The position numbers and the translations under genes are program-made. From Zygnema cylindricum (Eukaryota; Streptophyta; Zygnematophyceae; Zygnematales; Zygnemataceae), in assembly GCA_037447655.1 (NCBI GenBank), contig JBBHKE010000228.1, positions 62,001 to 126,000 on the forward strand: a stretch of DNA of 64,000 bases, given 5' to 3'. The notes under the pieces were generated by a model, which saw nothing but the letters and a program-made list of their open reading frames with translations, searched no databases and was not told the origin of the DNA. Shown here piece after piece: positions 32,364 to 43,397 of this stretch (positions are counted from its first letter, which is position 1; each line of letters opens with the position of its first letter).

Positions 32364-33967
32364 CAGCAAAGGGCACCTGAGCTAGTCCCAAAACTTCAGA
32401 ATGTATAAGCTGCAAAACTTTCATAGACCGATGTTCCGATACTTGTGGGAAAGGTTACTTGTGAATCTTTCTTAGTGAGCAACCATCACATGTTTTAACT
32501 GGCTGATTAGTAAGAGACACACCTTCTATTTTACCAAAATTTAACATTTTCTGCAAGCTGTGGTGAACATGACCTTGTCTTTTATGCCATAATTCATTTT
32601 TAGAAACAACACTTCAGTACATAACATCGTTTTCTTTTGTAATAGCCATATCCATACGATACATTTTGCTTGCATCTCTAATTCTTATGATTGCCACCTT
32701 CCCCTGCTTGCTTACAACTTGCCTACCGCCCTTAAGGTTGACCTCAAATCGTTTGCTCTCAACTAGAAAAGTAGAAGATAGATTCTTTTTTAAATCCGTT
32801 ACATACAAGACATTGTGAAGAGTCCTTTTAACTGACTTTTCCCCTATGTCTACCAGCAAAGACACATCACATTGAGCACAAGTTTGAACACTCGTGCCAC
32901 AAGCATAGTAGATGTTCCTTGCATTTGTGGACTTGAGATTTGTTATAAGTCTTTTGTTCCAACACAGGTGGGCCGATGCCCCAGTATCCATGATCTAACC
33001 GGCGTCCTTTGAGCCCTCCATTGCTGCCGCCATTGCAAATAATTTTGAATCATGTAGCTCATTGAAAGTTATAGACACATCTTTCGGAATTACAGATGAA
33101 GAAAACAAGGAGTTGTTTTGCACCTGATTGCTTGAAAGTTCTGCTTAAAATGACTTTGCTGCCACCCTGGCCTATATAAACCTGTTTTATTCACCTTTTT
33201 GAGCTTCCGACAGTACCTATATCCATAACCCTTCTGTAAACAATAAAAACAAGTAGTGAAAGATCTACTATTCTGCCCTTGATTAAACTGCTTAAACTAA
33301 CCCTAGTTTTGTTAAACTTATTCCTTTGCTGAATAAACTGATTTCTTTGCTGATTAAACTCTCCTTTTCTGTGTCGTAGTCTGTGTTAAAAGCCTCTACT
33401 TGGTTTTCTCCATTAAGCATCTTAGATGTAGACTCTTCCTCTAAGATAATATTGATAGCTAGTTGAAGTGTCCTACTAGCCTTATCATGCTTTTTCAGTT
33501 CAGCAGATGCATCTTTCATTCAGCTTGGAAGACCTCTAATAATCAGAGCAGCTTGCTAAAACTCAGGAAAACTCCCACCAACACAAGCATGAGAGTCAAT
33601 GAGAGCTCGAAAGTTATCTGTATATTAAGCCATTGTTCCCCCAGAGTATTTGAAGTCCCAAATTTTTCCTTCCTGCAGAAGTTATTCTTGAACATTCACT
33701 TTTTCATAAGACGCCTTTAGGGATTTCCATATGTTGATCGCCTTCTTCATTTTGATTCTCGTCATAACCATATTCTCCGAGAGACACAATTTTAGAGCCT
33801 TCCGAGCGTGCGAATTCTTTTTCGCCCAAGTTGGATCAGCTTCATCAAGTGATCCATCCCAAATCTCTAATAAGGATGCAGTTTAGAAATATGACTCAAC
33901 CCTATCCACCTAGTAAGCATACTTCTACCCATTAAAGACAAGAATTCTTAGAGACAAGCCCATAACC
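32364..33967 (-). pseudogene. Element C gag, protease and integrase N-terminus (right part)
   Basis: Continuation of C beyond B. Integrase zinc region about 32380-32600; protease piece 32991-32614 (MDTGASAHLCWNKRL); zinc knuckle near 33215-33240 with the His replaced by Tyr; QFNQQ-type repeats near 33300-33360; Gag core to the LTR. It shares the stop after the ESYF-like segment (near 33884) with D. The gag start codon again lies in the LTR at about 34026. Confidence 0.85.
33957..33967 (-). promoter_or_regulatory. Primer-binding site of C (half-tRNA initiator Met type)
   Basis: Element-strand GGTTATGGGCT directly after the LTR end; 10 nt match the initiator tRNA-Met anticodon arm complement. 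Confidence 0.75.
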
Positions 33968-35005
33968 TGTTGTTTTATGACCACTGGTGCAGGTGGTTGT
34001 GCATCAGTTGTTGTAGAAGCAGACATACTTAAGCAGAAGCTAACAAGAAATCCTATCAAACACTGATCTTTATCACACTGTAAAAATTGACTCACCGGTC
34101 AAATTTACTCAGAATACAACATACAAGATAATCACCATAAACACTGTAAACTCCCAGAGTTAACTCACCGGCCAAATTTACTCAAAATTCAACATACAAG
34201 ATAATCACCATACACACTGTTAACTCCCAAAGTTAGAGACAAATTGACTCAGTTAACCATTAGATATGAGACTTGCAAGTTTCCCAAAAACTACCCATTA
34301 GATTCCCAATATCCAAAAATTGAATGCAAAATAATTTGAAGTCCTAAAACTTTATACACTGAGTGAGTATCTACTGCTTACTAACCAATCAAATGACTGC
34401 TCTTGGAATAGTGGTACTGTACTATAGTAAGACAAGGTACGCTAAGGTAGCTCAAAAAACCTAATTGTAACTAACCTGGAAACTAAACAGTGAAACACTA
34501 TTTCATAATTCACTACGCTACAGATAAATGTTTCGTTAGGTTTTCCTTATTTGGAGCCATACTCATTATGTTGCTTGCTGAATTAGCAAGTGTATAATAT
34601 GTCCAACCTGCTGTTGGAAACTAGTACGAATATCTAGACTGCTTACAGTGCATTTCTTCACCTGTGGTCCCTACTCAAATCTCAACCGTCAGCTTAATAG
34701 AGATCGACCTCTAATATTTGCTGTTCACAATTGTGTTCCCAGATGTCTGGTTCATTTCCCATCTGTCTGATTTGCCGAAGTCACTCGTTCGATAGGCCAT
34801 GTGTCTGGGTCCATTCCATATTTCCTACAGTTGTCTGAAATGTCGACGCGTGTCTCATAAGACCGTACAAAATACTCTTAGAGTAATACTTCACTTTCGC
34901 ACTATTCAAGGTAAGTATTACATCTAACATTCCCAAAAATATTCTAAGTATTACTTCTCCCCTCTTAGCTCTATCTGCTGAGAATAAAGATTTTAAAAAA
35001 CAACA
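33968..35005 (-). repeat. 5' LTR of C (right end of the D-C array)
   Basis: TGTTGTTTTATGACC...AAAAAACAACA, followed by the TSD ATTTG (35006-35010). It carries a private 73-bp tandem duplication (34091-34163 and 34164-34236). Confidence 0.9.
34091..34236. repeat. 73-bp tandem duplication in the C 5' LTR
   Basis: Two units starting CTCACCGG(T/C)CAAATTTACTC. Absent from the other two LTRs of the array. Confidence 0.85.
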
Positions 35006-35010
35006 ATTTG

Positions 35011-35438
35011 GTCGTAGGAATTCTGAGGAGCGTACAAACTAGTGAAAGGTTGACAGGCCTCCTCTCATCTCCCTTGTCATACACTGGCCGTACACAAAAG
35101 ACATCGGCCGTACTACCTTTCTGTACTTTACAATTATATGATTGGGTCGTACTCTAGTAGAGAGGGGTTTTGAGAGGGAAGTAAGACTTAGCATATTTTT
35201 AGATAGTCGCCTCTCCCTTTGAGAGTTTTGTATATAATAGCATATTTGCCTCCTCATAATTAATCAGCTGGCTGGTCGTTTTAAGTGATTCTATTTGCTA
35301 CAGACCCAGGGGAGTCCAGGCTGCACAATGGTGAATTTGTTATCTTGGACATCAGTCGTTGTGGTTCAAAGTGGGCTAGTTAAAAGTTATCTAGAGGCTT
35401 CCTGAATTCTGTAGTCCAATAGAGGACACAGAATTGCA
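35011..35438 (+). repeat. 5' LTR of F, right part
   Basis: Resumes after the D-C array and aligns with the A LTR (GTCGTAGGAATTCTGAGGAGCGTAC to GACACAGAATTGCA). The gag start is ATAGAGGAC where A has ATGGAGGAC, so the start codon is lost. Confidence 0.9.
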
Positions 35439-36944
35439 GGTTATGGGCCCACCCTCTAGGGTGCCCACCGTCAATGGATTTGGGTTCATCTATTGGGAAG
35501 CACTGATGATGGGGGCTTTGTGTTAAAAACGATACTAGAGTATTGTCAGTGGAAAAGTGAAACGTCCACCTTAGGGAACTCCACCAAGGTTTCATGGAAT
35601 AAGGTTTTTCGCAGAACCCTTTGCTGCAGCAGAGGAGGCAGAAGATGGGGAGAGCAGTGTGTCCGCAAAGGGGAAAGAGAAGGAGACGCTTTTTACTCCT
35701 ATTGCTGCTATTACCACGGCACCCGGAGTGGCGACCGGGAATACCGCGGAGAACGACACCCAAACGTGGGAAGACATCAACATGGCTGCCAAAAACTTTA
35801 TTCTAAGACTTCTCACTCAGGCTTTGGCAACCCCCCACATTCACATTTACAAGGCCGAGGAGTTGTGGGTGAGTTTGGTGGAAATCTATAAAGCTGGTAC
35901 TGTTTAGGAGCTCTAGATGGCCGATCATAAGTTAGGGAATTATACTTACAAAGGGGGAAAGATGTTAGATTATTGTAATGATCTCTCTTGTTTGTATATG
36001 GAGATGGAGAGTGTCGAGTGTATAGGTATAATGAAGATGAAAGTTAACACTCTCATCATGACGAGTATGAAAGCATAGTGTACCGAGTACAGGAAATGAC
36101 TTACAGTTCATGGAAGTGGAACACAGTGGTCCGGATGAAACTTGTGCGAAGAACACAATTGAGATTAGGAGGGGGGGAAAGAGGATCCAAGCTTTAGCTG
36201 CAGGTGGAACCTGATTGGGAAAGGATACAAAGAAACCATTGAAAGAAGAGAGATATCAGTTTGGAGGAACGAGGACCGCAAAGGGTCTTTGTCATTTTTG
36301 CAAAAAGCCAAGACACTTCATAGCGGATTCTGTCAAGTTGTCGGAGCTAAGGCTCCAAGAGAACCGTGGAGGGGGCTCTTCCGGAAGGAAAGAAGAAGGC
36401 ACTTGTGGTCGCAATAGTGAAAGGAGAAACTAAGGATGAGAGCTCTGAAGAGGAGGATGGGGAGCTTCTTTTTGACGAGAGTATAGAGGAGAAGGAGATC
36501 CCTGGAAAACAAAAGGGTGCTCTCGGAGCAATTTGGGAAGCTCCACAGGAAGGATGGATCATCGACTCAGGTGCATCCATGCATGTGTCGTGATAAACAC
36601 CTCTTTACTAAGATAAGAAAGATCCCTACTGTAGAGATAGAGTATGGGGATAGGAGAGTTCTACTACAAATCTAGTGGGATCTGTAGATCTGAAAGTCTT
36701 AGTGGAGGGTAAGACTTCTATACTCACTTTCCCAGATGTGCTCTATATTCCTCAGCTGAGTAAAAATCTTGTCTCTACATCTGTGTTAGATGACCAAGAG
36801 TTTGATACCTTTTATAGAAAGGGAGTCTTTACAGCCTAGTTTGGGGATGAAGTCTACTTCACGGCAGATAAGGGTAGCCAAGGAATGTTTAGCCTTAGCG
36901 TGAGTAATGAAAAGAAGAATGCTTACTATGTTGGTGTTGCAAAG
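35439..36944 (+). pseudogene. Element F gag-protease remnant
   Basis: The primer site GGTTATGGGCCCACC (35439-35453) is perfect and reads V-M-G-P-P. Gag core fragments follow (NMAAKNFILRLLTQALATPHIHIYKAEELW at 35779-35870 region), with stops at about 35906 and 35914. A knuckle region CHFCKKPRHFIAD lies near 36292-36330, and protease DSGASMHVS near 36560-36590. The segment after protease matches A to about 36944 (NEKKNAYYVGV), where the homology ends. Multiple frameshifts. Confidence 0.85.
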
Positions 36945-37776
36945 TTGCAGGATCCCAAAAAAAAGGTAGAATATAAAATATCACCTTTCAACATGTACTC
37001 TTGTTATCATGGAAGGTATGAGGGAGACATACCTTCAATTTTGTACTTATTTGGGTACGACAGGGTACGGATGTCCGTGAGAATTCCAGTTTCGGTTAAC
37101 TTTTTTTTTCGTAGCGCGTATCGGGTACAGGGTATCAATTTAGGAGCGTGACATAACGCGGGCGGATTTCGGGTTTTCAGGGTTTGAAAAAAAAAATGTC
37201 GGATTGAGGTATTGGAAATTTTGACTTTTGCGACCTCTGGCCTTGGTGCAAGTGTAGGAATGCTGTCACGTCGAGCACTCGAATTCCTCCCGAATTTCAT
37301 TTCTAGACTGGCGCGCATATCGAAAATAGTTGGTATCAGAAGACTGTGTGTATGGAAAAAACTGCATTATTATTTATTAGGATTTTAGAACTTTACGCCA
37401 GATGTCGCAAACGGTCAACCGAAACCGTGACTGACCGTTAACCGACCGCCAGCGCCGGATCGGGAACGGATTCGGTTGCCAAATTTTGGGGTCGGGCGCT
37501 CGTGGTCGGTTGATTCACCAGGAAAAAAAAAAGCCGGTTACGGTCGGTCATACAAAAAAACAAAAAAAATGAAAACATTGTACTGTCTATACAATCCAAC
37601 ATTATTGTACTTTGTAATCTTTGGTATCGTGGAAGTACATGACATCATGATTACCGTCGAAAATTTGTCACGGTAGTAAGGGTATGTCCCCATGTTCTTG
37701 TAACTTAGCGAACTTATTCTGTATTTTAGCGCGGATCCGGCGACCCGCTTTTCAATTGTCCCTATGTGCAAGAACT
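36945..37776. other. Junction sequence and unassigned DNA left of the gap
   Basis: 36951-36993 matches the end of a G-type LTR (TAGAATATAAAATATC...TTTCAACA). Beyond it I see no gene. A perfect 9-bp hairpin GAAGGTATG/CATACCTTC sits near 37012-37037, and the GACCGTTAACCGACCGC-rich stretch near 37390-37455 is locally repetitive. Confidence 0.45.
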
Positions 37777-37786
37777 NNNNNNNNNN
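37777..37786. other. Assembly gap (10 N)
   Basis: Ten N between AGAACT and TATAATAAGG. A fixed-size gap, so the true distance between flanks is unknown. The right flank is a purine-rich tract, a common assembly breaker. Confidence 1.
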
Positions 37787-38345
37787 TATAATAAGGCAGG
37801 AGGGTGAGAAGAGGGAGAGGAGGGGGGGTAGAAGGAGGTTAAAGGGTTAAAAGACTATAGTATGAAGAGTGAAGGTAGGGAGAGGTGGGGAGGGGCAGGG
37901 AGAGGACGGTAAGGAGAGGAAGGGAGGGAAGGTGAGGGAATGGAGGGAGAGAGAAAGAGAGATGGAAGGGGGAGAGGTAGATGGATGGGAGGGGCAGTAG
38001 AGAAGGACAGAGGGAGGGGGAAGAGGCGGGGCTGAGGAATGGGGTGGAAGGGAGAGAAGAAGAGAGGAGGAGAGTGAAGGGAACTTGAGTGTTAGAGGAG
38101 AAAGGGAGAGGAAAAAAAAGGAAAGTGGAAGAAAACAGAGGTAAGGGAGTGGAAGGGAGGGAAGGAGAGGAATGGCAGGAGAGGGACGGGGAGGGGTGGA
38201 GAGGGATGGAAGTGAGAAGTATGATATCAGAAAATTGGGAAATTGGAGGAAGATGGGGGGGAGGAGAGGGAGAAGAGTGGGAGGACGGAAAGGAATATTT
38301 TAATGGAAATGGAGTGGAATGGAATGGATGGATAAGGAAGGGAGC
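37787..38345. repeat. Homopurine GA-rich tract
   Basis: About 550 bp of almost pure A and G on the plus strand, the strand-mirror of the tract at 664-1388. Open frames here encode only Gly/Glu/Arg-rich or (minus) Ser/Pro/Leu-rich repeats and are not genes. Confidence 0.9.
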
Positions 38346-39238
38346 GGATGGATGGACGCAGTCTTCTTTCATGAATTTTTTTAGTCATTTCGAGTTATTT
38401 GAGTTGTTATGTTTTGAATTATTTTTAAATACTTTTTAAGCTGTTTTGGGTTTTTATTTTTGAGCTTTTTTGACTAGTTATTTGTTTGAGTTGTCACGCT
38501 GAGTTATCTTTAGGAACGTTTTTGAACTTTAGGGTTTGGTGGTTGTGGTTGTGGTTGTATTTTTTTATTTTTTTTCTTCCGGCTTATTTCTTGGCCGTGA
38601 ATGTTTTATGTTTCTTCATATCATTTGTTTTCCTTTCTTCATTTCAGATATTAGATGGGAAATGTTTTTCTTTTAATTACCTTAAACAAAGATAAGATTA
38701 ACTTTTTTTTTTCAAATCTGATGGAGAGGATTTTCACTGACCTTTTTCTTTAACCACAGGTGGAGAGGATTTTTATTGCTGTATGTCTCCGTTTGAAAAC
38801 TGACTATGCTTGCTTTGTATGTCTAATTCTGTTTGGTTTCAATTTATTTTTCCTTTCTTCTGTAACCCTAATTCTGTTTTTGGCACTTTTTGCAAGAAAC
38901 AAAGCAGAAAGTGAAGAAAGAGATCAACAAAGGAAAGGAAAAGATCGAGAAAGTAAAGAAAACGACAGAGGAAGCAAAGAAAAAGATAAAGAAAAAGCCA
39001 AAGAAAGTAAATGGGGAAAGATGAACGTGTCTGTACCATAAATTCAAATTATTTTTTTACCTTTTTTTTGTTTTCTTCATCACCTTTGCAATATCTTGTG
39101 GACACGAATAAATTGAACATCGAGAGCAAAATGGTCATGTCGTCTTTCTTCCCCCTTTCTACCACTTTCCTTCGCCTCTCCCTCTCTCTCTCCCCTTAAC
39201 TTCTCTCTCTCCCTTCCTGCCTCCCTCTCTCTGTGCAG
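38346..39238 (+). other. Putative intron/upstream sequence of the NDUFS7 exon
   Basis: T-rich sequence ending in a long polypyrimidine tract (CTCTCTCCC..., 39176-39238) and CAG. A Lys/Glu-rich reading near 38900-39035 reflects an A/G-rich stretch. I found no upstream NDUFS7 exon (the two-Cys FGLACCAVEMM region) between here and the gap. Confidence 0.5.
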
Positions 39239-39472
39239 GGTTTACGATCAAATGCCGGAACCACGGTGGGTAGTTTCTATGGGAAGTTGTGCGAACGGAG
39301 GAGGTTACTACCATTACTCCTACTCGGTTGTGAGAGGATGTGACAGAATTATTCCTGTCGATATTTACGTTCCTGGATGTCCTCCCACGGCCGAAGCTCT
39401 TCTTTACGGTCTTTTGCAATTGCAGAAAAAGATTAACCGCCGAAAAGACGTTGAAGTTTGGTGGAGCAGATA
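39239..39472 (+). CDS. NDUFS7: NDUFS7 (complex I PSST/NuoB-type subunit), last exon only
   Basis: The exon begins after a strong acceptor (polypyrimidine tract, GTGCAG|G), supplying the last base of a split codon, then [20 protein letters not shown]. The [10 protein letters not shown] and [16 protein letters not shown] segments carry two of the Cys ligands of the N2 4Fe-4S cluster. [17 protein letters not shown] and a VEVWWSR end precede a TAA at 39470-39472. In the family this subunit passes electrons from cluster N2 to ubiquinone in the matrix arm of mitochondrial complex I. Length (77 codons) is about the C-terminal third of the protein. No 5' exons are visible, so it may be a partial gene with remote exons (the gap and the TE nest lie upstream) or a duplicated fragment. 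The reading frame is undamaged. Confidence 0.85.
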
Positions 39473-41091
39473 ATTTGTTTTTTTCTTCTGCTGATATTTT
39501 CTCGTTTGGAACTTTTCTGCGAAGAATATTTTCTGCGAAGGACTTTTGCTGCAGAGGAGTTTTCTTTGAGAATCTTTTTTCTGCGGGAGTGTTTTTCTGC
39601 CAAAGTTTTTATCTGTGGAGGATAGTTTGGAAGGGTTTTTAGTGCAATATTCAGGGAATATTGGTTGAAATAGGATAATATGAATCTGCTATTTTAAGGA
39701 TCCGGAATCTGATTTGGAATCTTTATTCTGATGTTTTTGACTTTATTCTCGAGGCGATTCTCGAAGTCAAAATTTGAGTAAAGCCTGAGTTCAACTTGGG
39801 GACAAAGAGACAAACGTTAAAAGAAAGTTAAAGGAAAGAAAGTCAAGGAAAAGATAATTTTACGTTCAACGACATTGAAGACCCTTTTAAGGAGAAGGTG
39901 AAGAAGGTTATAAAGAGTTGTATAGTTTTTCTGAAATTTTAGAGACGGTGTATATTTTCAAAAGTTGGTCTTTCTGGATAAGCATATGACTGGAGAAGAA
40001 TAAGTACATGGAAATTTTTCAAATACTTTTGTTGACAATTAAGTTGAAATGAATTCGACACTCCTTTTTATTTTTGTTTTTCATTTTGATTTGTTCTTAA
40101 CTTCGGCGATGATGTGTTTTTTTTATTTTCATTACATCTTTTGTTTCATACAGATAAAATGTTGGTACTAAGCTGATGTCCTTGTCTTTCTCTAAAGCTT
40201 TTTTGACTTCTCTTAATTTTTTTCTTGTCAATTTGTATAATATTGAAAGGTTTTCTGAGATTGTTGTGGTTTCTTAGCAAGTATTTGAGTGTTTTTAATA
40301 ATTCTTACAGCTTGAATTCCTTCTTTTTAGAAATTTCATTTTTTTTTTTAGGTTTTTTTTTGTCCTCTTTTGGAAGTTTGTGATGGAGCTTTCAAACTTG
40401 GTCCAATTTTATTTTGTGGATTTAATTCGGTACACCATGTTTCTTTATTAGTGTAGAGGTATTTTCTGCCACTCAAAGCCGTCTTTTCTTCGCGCACACA
40501 TTCAATTTTCAATTGGAGGTGCCAAAAAAAAAATAGAAATGCACCATTATTTCTTTTTCCTCGTTTTTGGGTGAGAATCTTGCTTTTCAATGGCTACCGT
40601 CTAATTACCAATTGGAGAAGTGTGCATGGAGAAAAAGATGTTTCATGTGGCAAACCAAACATTAACACTGATAGTGAGATAAGTTGTAGATCTAAAAAAA
40701 AACATGCTTGTAAAAATCTCAAAAGCGTGTGGAAAATAGGAGAAGTAAACGGAAATTTGCATGTGTGGAGGTAAATGGAACTCGGTTAAAGACCTATGGG
40801 TGACAATTGTTTTTTTTTAGACATCTACATAAACGCCCATTTAAACATATAGACTGATACGCCATTTATTTTTTTCTGGTGTTCTTCCAATGATGTTGCG
40901 AACTTGTTATAGATTAACTTACTGTATTAATATTTTGGAAGTGTTTGTTTATAAATGTCGAGGAATCCCTGATATTTGTATTTATTTCTGTAATTCATAA
41001 AATAATTGGGGAGTTTTCCACTTTGAGTAAATATTTGCAGTAATATAAATTCATACACCGTATATAAATATAGGAGTAGAAAAAAAAAATG
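39473..41091. other. AT-rich intergenic sequence after the NDUFS7 exon
   Basis: Probably includes the 3' UTR of the exon above (T-rich, ATTTT-rich). No further supported coding region or repeat terminus. Confidence 0.4.
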
Positions 41092-41151
41092 TATATAATT
41101 ATAATTATAATTATAATTATAATTATAATTATAATTATAATTATAATTATA
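41089..41151. repeat. (ATAATT)n microsatellite
   Basis: About ten head-to-tail ATAATT units ending in an (AT)n run. Self-complementary, hairpin-prone. Confidence 0.95.
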
Positions 41152-41566
41152 TATATATTCAAATTATGGTGAGGGGAATACATATGAGTTAGTTAACATT
41201 CATATTTTCGACTTTGAAACATAAGTCCAAAAAGAGGAAGAAAGGGGAAAGGGGAGGGAAAGAGAGGAAAGGAGAAGGGAGGAATTAGTGAGGATAGGGG
41301 GAAGGGATATTCCAGGAAACGAATATGGTGATAAGGAGATAAAATGTTACTGATGATAATGCTAGTAATATGGCGAATAATAATAACAGAAATAATTGTG
41401 GACAGTATTGATAATGATAACAATAATAATAACAATATTAATATGGATTATATTATTGATGTGACCTACCGGACGTAGGAATGGAAAGGAGGTCACACTT
41501 TTACGAGAGATTTTGGACCTAATGCTCAAGAATATAGTTGTTAGATGGTAAATAATAAAAGATAAA

Positions 41567-41830
41567 TGATAAATGGATGCAAAATGGACAATGGAATGGA
41601 GGAGGGGGAGGGAATGGAGGGGGGGAAGGGAAGGGGAGGGGAAGGAAGGGAAGGAGGGAGGGAGGGAGGAGGAGGGAGGAGGAGGAGGAGGAGGGAGGAG
41701 GAGGAGGGAGGAGGAGGAGGAGGAGGAGGAGGAGGAAGGAAAAGAATGGAGGAAGGGAAGATCAAGGAGGAAAAGGGAGGAAGGAAGAGGAAGGGGAAAT
41801 GGAAAGAACTGGAAGGAACCATGGAATTGG
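41567..41830. repeat. Homopurine (GGA)n tract
   Basis: Purine-only stretch with GGA/GGGA repeats on the plus strand. The Gly/Arg/Glu-rich open frames are low-complexity artefacts. Confidence 0.95.
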
Positions 41831-42215
41831 ATGGATTCCCATCTTGGGGGACAGGAACTTACACAAAAATCCCATAGTTATGGGTTATGGAACGGTCAGG
41901 GGTATCCATATATCTGTGAGTAAATCGTACGGAATTTACGGTACGAAAGTAATGTACGGAATGAGTACGGAGATGTCGCGACCGGGGGGGAGGGTCACAA
42001 TCCATTCCGTACCAGAGTACGGAGATATCGCCGATTGTTATCGAATTGGTGCTATCGCCATAGAAAACTGATATTATCAGTTTTCCATCGCAACATGGTG
42101 GTAACTATATATCGTGCAAATATATCAATTATCGGTAGGCCAAAAAAGTGGCATATGGTCTATCGGCAATGGCTACCGATACATAGCACCAATTTTTTGT
42201 CTTTTCAATATGGTA

Positions 42216-42430
42216 CGCCCTGTATCGCTATTAGGTTTAATACTTTTCCCGCCGCTTAAAACGTCTTTTAGTCATCCACACATGTTTGATTTTTGGATGG
42301 AGGCAACTAGTAGGAATGTAAGTAACCTGCCTTTAAATCGCAACCGTCGGATCCATGATCCGACAAGTGTGTACGGAGAAAAGATACTTTAAGTGGAAAA
42401 AATAACGTTGACAAATAGCGATACACGGTG
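42216..42430. mobile_element. MITE (215 bp) inside duplicated block copy 1
   Basis: Left end CGCCCTGTATCGCTATTAG, right end the reverse complement of CACCGTGTATCGCTATTTG, flanked by TA on both sides. Same family as 54590-54805. Counterpart in copy 2 at about 51388-51600. Confidence 0.75.
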
Positions 42431-43397
42431 TAGCTTTATACGGGTTTGATGTTTTGATTTTGTTGTATGGTTTTTGGCGTGTCCTCAGTTTGTTCTTTTG
42501 ATTGTAATCTAGTTCTCTTACATTTGTAAATGTTTTGAAATTTGATCTCGTGTTATTTTTGCCTTTCAGGGTGAAGTTCCATCGAACAAAAAACTGAGGT
42601 TATTTACAAAAATCCAGACCTCTCCATACCACTTCGTACCACTTATATTGTTTTTGTCCGTGAACAACATTATACAAAGTCTTGCCAATATCTCCAAAGA
42701 TTTGGGAGGTAACAATGACTGTTGGACATTCATTCGTGAAGAATTCGTTTCAATTTTTTTTGTAATTGGTAATCGACCTCGAGGAGGTTGAGGTTTAGTT
42801 GTTAGTTACAGAAATCGGAGAGGTGCGACAAGTTTGATGATAAAGATACGTGTCACAATGGACAACCAACTGAATTCAAAACATTTGCACTTGATATGTA
42901 CCTTCCGAAATCAAACCGAATATGGAAAAGTTGTCTTGTAACGCTATTTCGTCACGCTATTTTCGTCAACACTCATTCGTCACACTATTTTGGACAACGC
43001 TCAATCGTCACGGAAAAAACGGGAACCCTTAAAAAATGAGTTGTTGTCTAACAAGACGTCTGCAAATATTAAAAAATGTGTGGTACGATGACCTGGTACG
43101 CACATACATAGAACGCAAATGTAAATTTGAAGTTAAAATTGGTCGGTGTGAAAATCATTGACGATTTTTAATAACCGATCTTAGATAACATAGTACCACT
43201 CAATTTATAACACGTGGATTATAGGCTCTACACAATAGAACATAGTTCAAAATGTAGCATCTTGTAATGTTGGTCGTACAATCACAAAATTTCCTAATGG
43301 ATCATAGGCCTCATGTCGCCTTTTTTTACTCCTAATACATGCATGGTTTTGATTGATAATATAATCATATTTCACCCATCTTGACAGTTATACACTA

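Larger units (their letters stand above)
5029..35005 (-). mobile_element. Tandem copia pair D-C (LTR-D-LTR-C-LTR), minus strand
   Basis: Two closely related internal regions, D (6053-10248) and C (17079-19516 plus 32364-33967), are separated by one shared LTR (10593-11006 plus 16494-17078) and flanked by outer LTRs (5029-6052 and 33968-35005). The whole array has a single 5-bp TSD, ATTTG. Later insertions are E in the middle LTR and B (carrying A) in the integrase of C. The two units share several inactivating lesions, which points to duplication after insertion and decay. Confidence 0.85.
4481..36944 (+). mobile_element. Copia element F, 5' LTR split by the D-C tandem
   Basis: F is a plus-strand element of the A/B superfamily inserted in G. 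Its 5' LTR starts at 4481 (TGTTGAAATC), is interrupted at 5028 and resumes at 35011, ending in CA at 35438. The interruption is flanked by ATTTG on both sides (5024-5028 and 35006-35010), which identifies the D-C array as an insertion in this LTR. The internal region runs from 35439 and stops abruptly at about 36944 within the integrase start. The rest of pol and the 3' LTR are missing. Confidence 0.85.
2016..36993 (-). mobile_element. Copia element G, outermost host of the nest (broken)
   Basis: G is a minus-strand Ty1/copia element. Its 3' LTR is at 2016-2899, followed by a purine tract (minus strand) and decayed RNase H and reverse transcriptase sequence to 4480. There it is interrupted by element F. 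At the far right only about 40 bp of the end of its 5' LTR appears to survive (36951-36993, the same TAGAATATAAAATA...CAACA ending as at 2879-2899). The gag, protease and integrase half is missing, apparently deleted together with the 3' half of F. It belongs to the same superfamily as A, B and F by protein and LTR layout. Confidence 0.7.

Noticed and set aside
37839-38439. Ser/Pro/Leu-rich minus-strand ORF of 177 codons and plus-strand Gly/Glu ORFs
   Set aside because: Entirely within the homopurine tract; low-complexity artefact.
38760-39041. Lys/Glu-rich ORF directly upstream of the NDUFS7 exon
   Set aside because: A/G-rich simple sequence, no similarity to the N-terminal part of NDUFS7 and no fitting splice donor; more likely intronic.
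41541-42071. Arg/Gly/Glu-rich ORFs of 100-164 codons
   Set aside because: Caused by the GGA repeat. The part beyond it runs into the duplicated non-coding block.
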